Notes under the pieces: model-generated
Databases searched by the model: none
The model's input: only the letters and a program-made list of their open reading frames with translations
What the model was told of the DNA's origin: nothing
Shown here: positions 60,157 through 64,000 of the stretch, piece after piece
How positions within the stretch are numbered: the first letter of the stretch is position 1
Layout of the letters: each line of letters starts with the position of its first letter
NCBI RefSeq assembly: GCF_023715645.1
Contig: NZ_JAMBOP010000020.1
Coordinates: forward strand, 20,205 to 84,204
Source of the DNA: Bacillus cytotoxicus
Lineage (GTDB): Bacteria; Bacillota; Bacilli; Bacillales; Bacillaceae_G
Reading direction: 5' to 3'
DNA length: 64,000 bases
Position numbers and translations under genes: made by a program

Positions 60157-60597
60157 CTATTTGTGACAATCATGTTCTTTTGCTATAGCTAAAGCACTAA
60201 AAGAAATTGGCCCGACAACTTCTGTTGTTGTATTATTAGTAATATTTTCAGCAGTTACACGATAATTTTGAGAACCAGCTTTTACATCCTGATCTATCGC
60301 TTGAAATGTTACAATATAAAATTGTTCTGAGTCAGTAGATTCTATCCCTTGTTGAGTTACAAAGATTTCTTGATCATTGCGAAAAATTCTAAATACTACT
60401 TGAGCAATATCGAGAATCCCTTTTATACCAACAGTAAAATTCAATTCTACATGATTTTCTCGTGCATTTTTTTTGGGGATACAAACATTTAGGGTTGCTA
60501 AATTAACTCTTTGTGGAGATTGCGGAATGACAAAAGCTATTGTTTCATCAATTTTACGAATTGGCTCCGTTGCTTGATAATCAATAATACGAACCAT
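60157..60597 (-). CDS. exsC: ExsC-like exosporium protein
   Basis: 146 residues starting MVRIIDYQATEPIRKIDETI, with QRVNLATLNVCIPKKNAREN, VFRIFRNDQEIFVTQQGIES and VVGPISFSALAIAKEHDC. This matches my memory of the B. cereus group exosporium protein C family, an all-beta coat/exosporium protein. GAGGAGGTGA precedes the ATG. A sigma-K-like promoter lies just upstream, consistent with mother-cell expression late in sporulation. Monocistronic. Confidence 0.7.
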   Translation of the reverse strand: MVRIIDYQATEPIRKIDETIAFVIPQSPQRVNLATLNVCIPKKNARENHVELNFTVGIKGILDIAQVVFRIFRNDQEIFVTQQGIESTDSEQFYIVTFQAIDQDVKAGSQNYRVTAENITNNTTTEVVGPISFSALAIAKEHDCHK

Positions 60598-60625
60598 TCT
60601 TAATCACCTCCTCTATTTCTATTTT

Positions 60626-60649
60626 AAAATATGCAATAGAGATAGAGGT
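60626..60649 (-). promoter_or_regulatory. sigma-K-like promoter for the ExsC-like gene
   Basis: On the minus strand AC at 60649-60648 and CATATTTTA from 60633, 14 bases apart, near the sigma-K consensus (AC, CATAnnnTA). Confidence 0.5.
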
Positions 60650-60727
60650 TGCTTGGATATCTACCATTCTTTTAATTTTTAATATTACAAAATTACTAAC
60701 TATAATAAGCAAAAAAATACATAAAAA

Positions 60728-60955
60728 GTAACTACACAGTCACTCTATAAAAAAAGGCAGAAAACCACTTTCTTTTTAGGTTGGCGAGAGCAACTGGCCA
60801 TACTAGGAGCGATCAGGGCCTTTTCCTGCCACGCGCAACGTTTTAAAACAAAGAAAGGTAGCGAGGTTCATTGCCCTTTTTTATCTTCATGACAGCAATC
60901 TAGATGCTGAAACATGAAAATAACTTTCCAATGAAATGTATGACTGAGTAGTTAC
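60728..60955 (+). mobile_element. TIR-bounded bcr1-chimeric MITE (228 bp)
   Basis: Left end GTAACTACACAGTCA (one mismatch), right end TGACTGAGTAGTTAC, 8-bp target duplication CATAAAAA (60720-60727 and 60956-60963). The core carries ACTGGCCATACTAGGAGCGA and CAGGGCCTTTTCCTGCC. It inserted into the first bases of the next bcr1 repeat. Confidence 0.85.
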
Positions 60956-61130
60956 CATAAAAAACTCTTTCTTTTTTTGGGGAGGACGAGAGCATCTGGC
61001 CATGCATAGACGCGGGCAGTTCCTATTTCTGCCACATAAAATACCTGAAAATAAAAAGAGAAAGCAAGTAGTGTTCATGTTGTATTCCGCACTACAGCAA
61101 CTTCAATATCGGAAAATTCGATATATACAC
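60956..61130 (+). repeat. bcr1 repeat interrupted at its 5' end by a MITE
   Basis: CATAAAAAACTCTTTCTTTT, GAGCATCTGGCCATGCATAG, CCTATTTCTGCCACATAAAA and TACAGCAACTTCAATATCGG. Its first eight bases are duplicated on the far side of the MITE at 60728. Confidence 0.75.
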
Positions 61131-61155
61131 AAGTCAATAAAACGCATTTTTACTT

Positions 61156-61656
61156 CTATAAAAATAAAACCATATACTCTTCATCCCGATACACGTCATC
61201 TATTTTCAATGCCTTTTTTTCTACTCCATACGATTCAAATCCAATTGATTGATATAATTTTTTTGCTGCCATATTATCTGAAACAACTGATAAGCTAATT
61301 TGTTCTATATTAAACTCGATTGCTTTTTTCGCGACTTCATTTATTAGGTTACGTGCATACCCTCTTCCTCTACTCTGAGCACTTACATACATTCCAACAA
61401 TATGCCCCTTATGACGTATTGCTGCTCTTGAGTCTGTTAATAATGTTATAATCCCTACTAACTTATTATTCTCATCAAAAGCACCAAATGTAAAGCTATG
61501 CTCCCCCTGTAAATTTTTGATTACTTCTTGAATGGGTTCTTCCCTTTTTATTGCTTCTTCATATGTAGTAACATACGCTTCTGGATTTTTTTGCAATGCT
61601 TCTAAGCGTAAATCCCAATAATTTTCAGCATCTACTGCAGTTAACATTTTAATCAT
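61156..61656 (-). CDS. GNAT acetyltransferase
   Basis: 166 residues. Motif A is GHIVGMYVSAQSRGRGYARN near 86 with QxxGxGxA-type acetyl-CoA loop, and motif B is LSVVSDNMAAKKLYQSIGFE near 127. The N-terminus MIKMLTAVDAENYWDLRLEA is common in Bacillus GNATs. Substrate unknown. AAAGGATG precedes the ATG. Flanked on both sides by repeat elements. Confidence 0.85.
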   Translation of the reverse strand: MIKMLTAVDAENYWDLRLEALQKNPEAYVTTYEEAIKREEPIQEVIKNLQGEHSFTFGAFDENNKLVGIITLLTDSRAAIRHKGHIVGMYVSAQSRGRGYARNLINEVAKKAIEFNIEQISLSVVSDNMAAKKLYQSIGFESYGVEKKALKIDDVYRDEEYMVLFL

Positions 61657-61687
61657 TCGGTTACATCCTTTCTTGCATGTAATTTTG

Positions 61688-61954
61688 GTAACTACTCAGT
61701 CACTCTATGAAAAACCGACAGAAAAGCATTTTTTTAAATGGTCGAGAGGGACTGGCCATGCATAGGAGCGGTCAGGGCCTTTTCCTGTCACGCGCAAAGT
61801 TTTAAAACAAAGAGAGGTAGCGAGGTGTAGGTCCATTTTTATCTTCATGACAGCAATCTATATGCCGGAAAATGAAAATAACTTTCTATAGGTAAGGGGG
61901 CGCATTTTCACTCCTTGCCAAACTTCTAAATGAAATGTATGACTGAGTAGTTAC
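61688..61954 (+). mobile_element. intact TIR-bounded bcr1-chimeric MITE (267 bp)
   Basis: Starts GTAACTACTCAGTCA, ends TGACTGAGTAGTTAC, flanked by perfect 8-bp duplication TAATTTTG (61680-61687 and 61955-61962). The core contains GACTGGCCATGCATAGGAGC, GGTCAGGGCCTTTTCCTGTC and ATGACAGCAATCTATATGCC. No ORF. Confidence 0.9.
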
Positions 61955-62008
61955 TAATTTTGTATTATGAACTAAGTTTAGTTTACATAACTACATTATA
62001 TGTAACCT

Positions 62009-62974
62009 TCAGCCCTGTAATGAAAAAATACGAAGTACCTCATCAACTTTATTCATAGTAGCATCACTTAACTGAACATTTTCACTTCGATAAAAACAAT
62101 ATGCTTTCTGTAGACCAGTATGCAAATTTATTTGTGGCACGTATAAATGATATTGTAATTTTTCTATATCCATTGTGTACGTAACATTACGAAACGGAAA
62201 ATAATTTCGTGTTGAAATGCCAGAATTTAATACTGTTTCATCTACTTCTACAGTATGCGCTTCTATTCCTACTATTTTGCTTGCTGTATCAATAAGTGTC
62301 TTCCATTTTATATCTTCTGGATACGACAAATTATAAGCTTGTCCATTAGATTGTTCTGAACCTATTACACTTTCCATCACTCGAACGACATCATCAATGT
62401 GTATAAATTGCACTGGCCCCACATATTTTGGAATAGGAATAGGAAGTTTTTTCGTTAAGCGATCGAATATATATGCTTCTCTATACAAATTATTCCCTTC
62501 ACCATAAATATACGAAGGTCTAAAAATTGTAATTGGAAATCCTTCTTGTTTATGTAAGGAAAATAAATAATCTTCCGCTTCTTTTTTATCAAGTCCATAT
62601 TGTCCCCAATTATAATTTTCTGCTCGCTCAAAATTCTCAAATAACACTTGACTAGAAGGGGCATATACTGCTCCTGAACTACAGAATACATACCGCTTTA
62701 ATTTACTTCGATCTACATTATCAAGCAATGTTTTTACATGATTCGTATGATAAGCCGTAATATCAAAAATATAGTCATACTGTTTATCTGAAATATTTTT
62801 CTGTATATCTGATGAAACATTACGATCTCCAATATGATGTGTACGTACTCCTTCATATGTAATTTCTCGTGTGCCTCTAGTAAAAATATCTACTTCATAT
62901 CCTTTAGAAATTAAAAATTTTGCTAATGCTTCACTAACAAACTGTGTACCGCCCATTACTAAGACTTGAATCAT
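62009..62974 (-). CDS. NAD-dependent epimerase/dehydratase (extended SDR)
   Basis: 321 residues. The Rossmann start IQVLVMGGTQFVSEALAKFL near 2 has a GGTxFVS variant of the glycine loop. DIFDITAYHTNHVKTLL-like region, CSSGAVYAPSSQ near 98, YNWGQYGLDKKEAEDYLF near 120 (YxxxK) and TIFRPSYIYGEGNNLY near 149 follow. Related to CSP41/nucleoside-sugar epimerases; substrate not predictable. GGAGGAT precedes the ATG. Confidence 0.8.
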   Translation of the reverse strand: MIQVLVMGGTQFVSEALAKFLISKGYEVDIFTRGTREITYEGVRTHHIGDRNVSSDIQKNISDKQYDYIFDITAYHTNHVKTLLDNVDRSKLKRYVFCSSGAVYAPSSQVLFENFERAENYNWGQYGLDKKEAEDYLFSLHKQEGFPITIFRPSYIYGEGNNLYREAYIFDRLTKKLPIPIPKYVGPVQFIHIDDVVRVMESVIGSEQSNGQAYNLSYPEDIKWKTLIDTASKIVGIEAHTVEVDETVLNSGISTRNYFPFRNVTYTMDIEKLQYHLYVPQINLHTGLQKAYCFYRSENVQLSDATMNKVDEVLRIFSLQG

Positions 62975-63067
62975 TTATGTATCCTCCATTTTCTAAAGAA
63001 TTTATCTTAATACAAATTTTAAAAATGATATGAAAATCCTCTTCTTCACTTCAAGTTCCTCCTTAAT

Positions 63068-63832
63068 TTACAAAGATAACGGTAAATGCAGTTGTTTCGG
63101 AATAGTGGGTAAAAACTCAGGTGTATATTTCAGCGTAATAGAATAAGAATGTTGTATAGATTGTAATGTGTCTTCTTTTTTATTTACGCTTTGGATAAAC
63201 TCTAGATCTGGCGTTCCAAAAGTAATGCTCATTTTCGGCATTAATGCTCTCATATCAATAGGAATCCACGGCCTTCCTTCTTTCACAACAACCGCATGTG
63301 CAGTTCCTCCAATTACAAAATTGAATATATCTTGGTCATGCATCGTCTTCATTTGGAATGTATGTTTCAGCCATTCTCGAAACATAGGAACAGACGGAAC
63401 CGGAAACCCCACTTCTCGAACATACATAACTTGCATAGGGTCACTTCTTTGTAAAACATCTTCTTTTACATATTCGTGTGAAATAATCTCAAGAATATTT
63501 CCATCACCATCTTTGAAATATACAGCTTTACTTACATTAGAATGATGGGTAACCTTTTCTCCTTGTTTATCTTTTAAAATTTGAACACCTGATCGCATGA
63601 GCCACAATGCTATTTCATCAAACAAAGAGTATGGCACTTGGAAAGCAAAATGATTTGGCACAATTGGTTCTAATCTTTCTTTAAAGCTAATCGTTGTAAA
63701 AGGCGTAATTTGAAATTGAATATACGTTTCTGTTTGATTTACAATAGGAAATTGGAGTATATCAGCATATATTTGTTTAACACCTTCAATAGATAATGTT
63801 TGTAATTCTATATCTGAAAAATGTGTAATCAT
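63068..63832 (-). CDS. VOC (glyoxalase/dioxygenase) family protein
   Basis: 254 residues made of two VOC-like halves: FSDIELQTLSIEGVKQIYAD with YIQFQITPFTTISFKERLEP, then a region with NHFAFQVPYSLFDEIALWLM and AVYFKDGDGNILEIISHE near 104, a classic metal-site strand. The second half (VREVGFPVPSVPMFREWLKH) is more divergent. Substrate unknown. GGGATGCTAG precedes the ATG. Confidence 0.75.
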   Translation of the reverse strand: MITHFSDIELQTLSIEGVKQIYADILQFPIVNQTETYIQFQITPFTTISFKERLEPIVPNHFAFQVPYSLFDEIALWLMRSGVQILKDKQGEKVTHHSNVSKAVYFKDGDGNILEIISHEYVKEDVLQRSDPMQVMYVREVGFPVPSVPMFREWLKHTFQMKTMHDQDIFNFVIGGTAHAVVVKEGRPWIPIDMRALMPKMSITFGTPDLEFIQSVNKKEDTLQSIQHSYSITLKYTPEFLPTIPKQLHLPLSL

Positions 63833-64000
63833 CTAGCATCCCTCACAATGTTTATACTTTATTTACTAGTTTACACTAGTGTTGCGTAAAAACCGATTGA
63901 AAATTCAAATTATTAACCCCTTCGGTTCAAAACCAAAAAAGGAAACATCCCAATAAAGGTGGACCTATCCATTTGGTTTTTATTTACAATTAGACTGTGG
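63833..64000. other. intergenic DNA at window end
   Basis: No gene recognised. AAAACCAAAAAAGGA and TCCATTTGGTTTTTATTT at 63930-63990 can form an imperfect hairpin with T-run, probably a terminator of a gene that lies on the plus strand or beyond the window. Confidence 0.35.

Noticed and set aside
63930-63990. IS end at the right edge of the window
   Set aside because: Only an imperfect hairpin with T-run is visible; no terminal repeat or transposase sequence can be seen before the window ends.

Overview
The window looks like chromosomal DNA of a Bacillus cereus group member (cereus/thuringiensis/anthracis complex). The evidence is low-GC Firmicute coding with strong AGGAGG-type ribosome binding sites, many copies of the group-specific bcr1 repeat, an ExsC-like exosporium protein, a tricistronic ger germinant-receptor operon, a YrzI-type small protein, and paralogues typical of the group (second MraY, extra ClpP, two HelD). 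Most genes are on the minus strand and are short metabolic, regulatory or stress units separated by strong intrinsic terminators. There is no rRNA, tRNA, CRISPR array or intact insertion sequence with a transposase.

Layout. 1-7 kb: DUF2515 (cut by the window edge), MraY paralogue, GNAT, PP2C-like phosphatase, HIT, NIPSNAP, P1 peptidase, then a sigma factor/ClpP pair. 7-21 kb: ferredoxin, HelD, DinB, RecQ, DUF6884, pyrophosphatase PpaC, alpha/beta hydrolase, DUF2653 pair, DUF1836 regulator, half-length MFS plus FAD-linked oxidase, truncated DJ-1. 21-24 kb: an AT-rich block with a double-HTH protein, a lone tyrosine recombinase, a small winged-helix protein and a lox/dif-shaped dyad. 24-35 kb: DegV, bactofilin operon with its HTH regulator, SgrR-like regulator divergent from an MFS pump, GlsB-type protein, TrmB-type regulator divergent from a TauE/SafE exporter. 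35-40 kb: methyltransferase, an ABC exporter of actinobacterial flavour abutting a truncated GNAT gene, aminotransferase. 40-50 kb: ger operon with a tiny upstream membrane ORF, second HelD, large membrane protein. 50-55 kb: a locus of small ORFs with tandem terminators, SulP transporter, possible IS200/IS605-type remnant, ArsR regulator, AI-2E family protein. 55-64 kb: CxxC protein, a type I toxin-antitoxin module, membrane protein, TPR, CoaB-like and AAC(3) genes, ExsC-like protein, GNAT, epimerase, VOC protein.

Two repeat classes are scattered through the window. Seven bcr1-type copies (several decayed) lie in intergenic DNA. Four longer elements carry a bcr1-like core; the three complete ones are bounded by 15-bp terminal inverted repeats (GTAACTACTCAGTCA), and each of these three is flanked by a perfect 8-bp target duplication. 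They are non-autonomous, MITE-like elements that have clearly transposed.

The most interesting candidates for a closer look are the toxin/antisense-RNA module at 56.4-56.8 kb, the recombinase plus dyad locus at 21.2-24.0 kb, the leader-peptide/tandem-terminator locus at 50.4-50.9 kb, and the TIR-bounded bcr1 chimeras. Functions come from motif recognition by eye without database searches.
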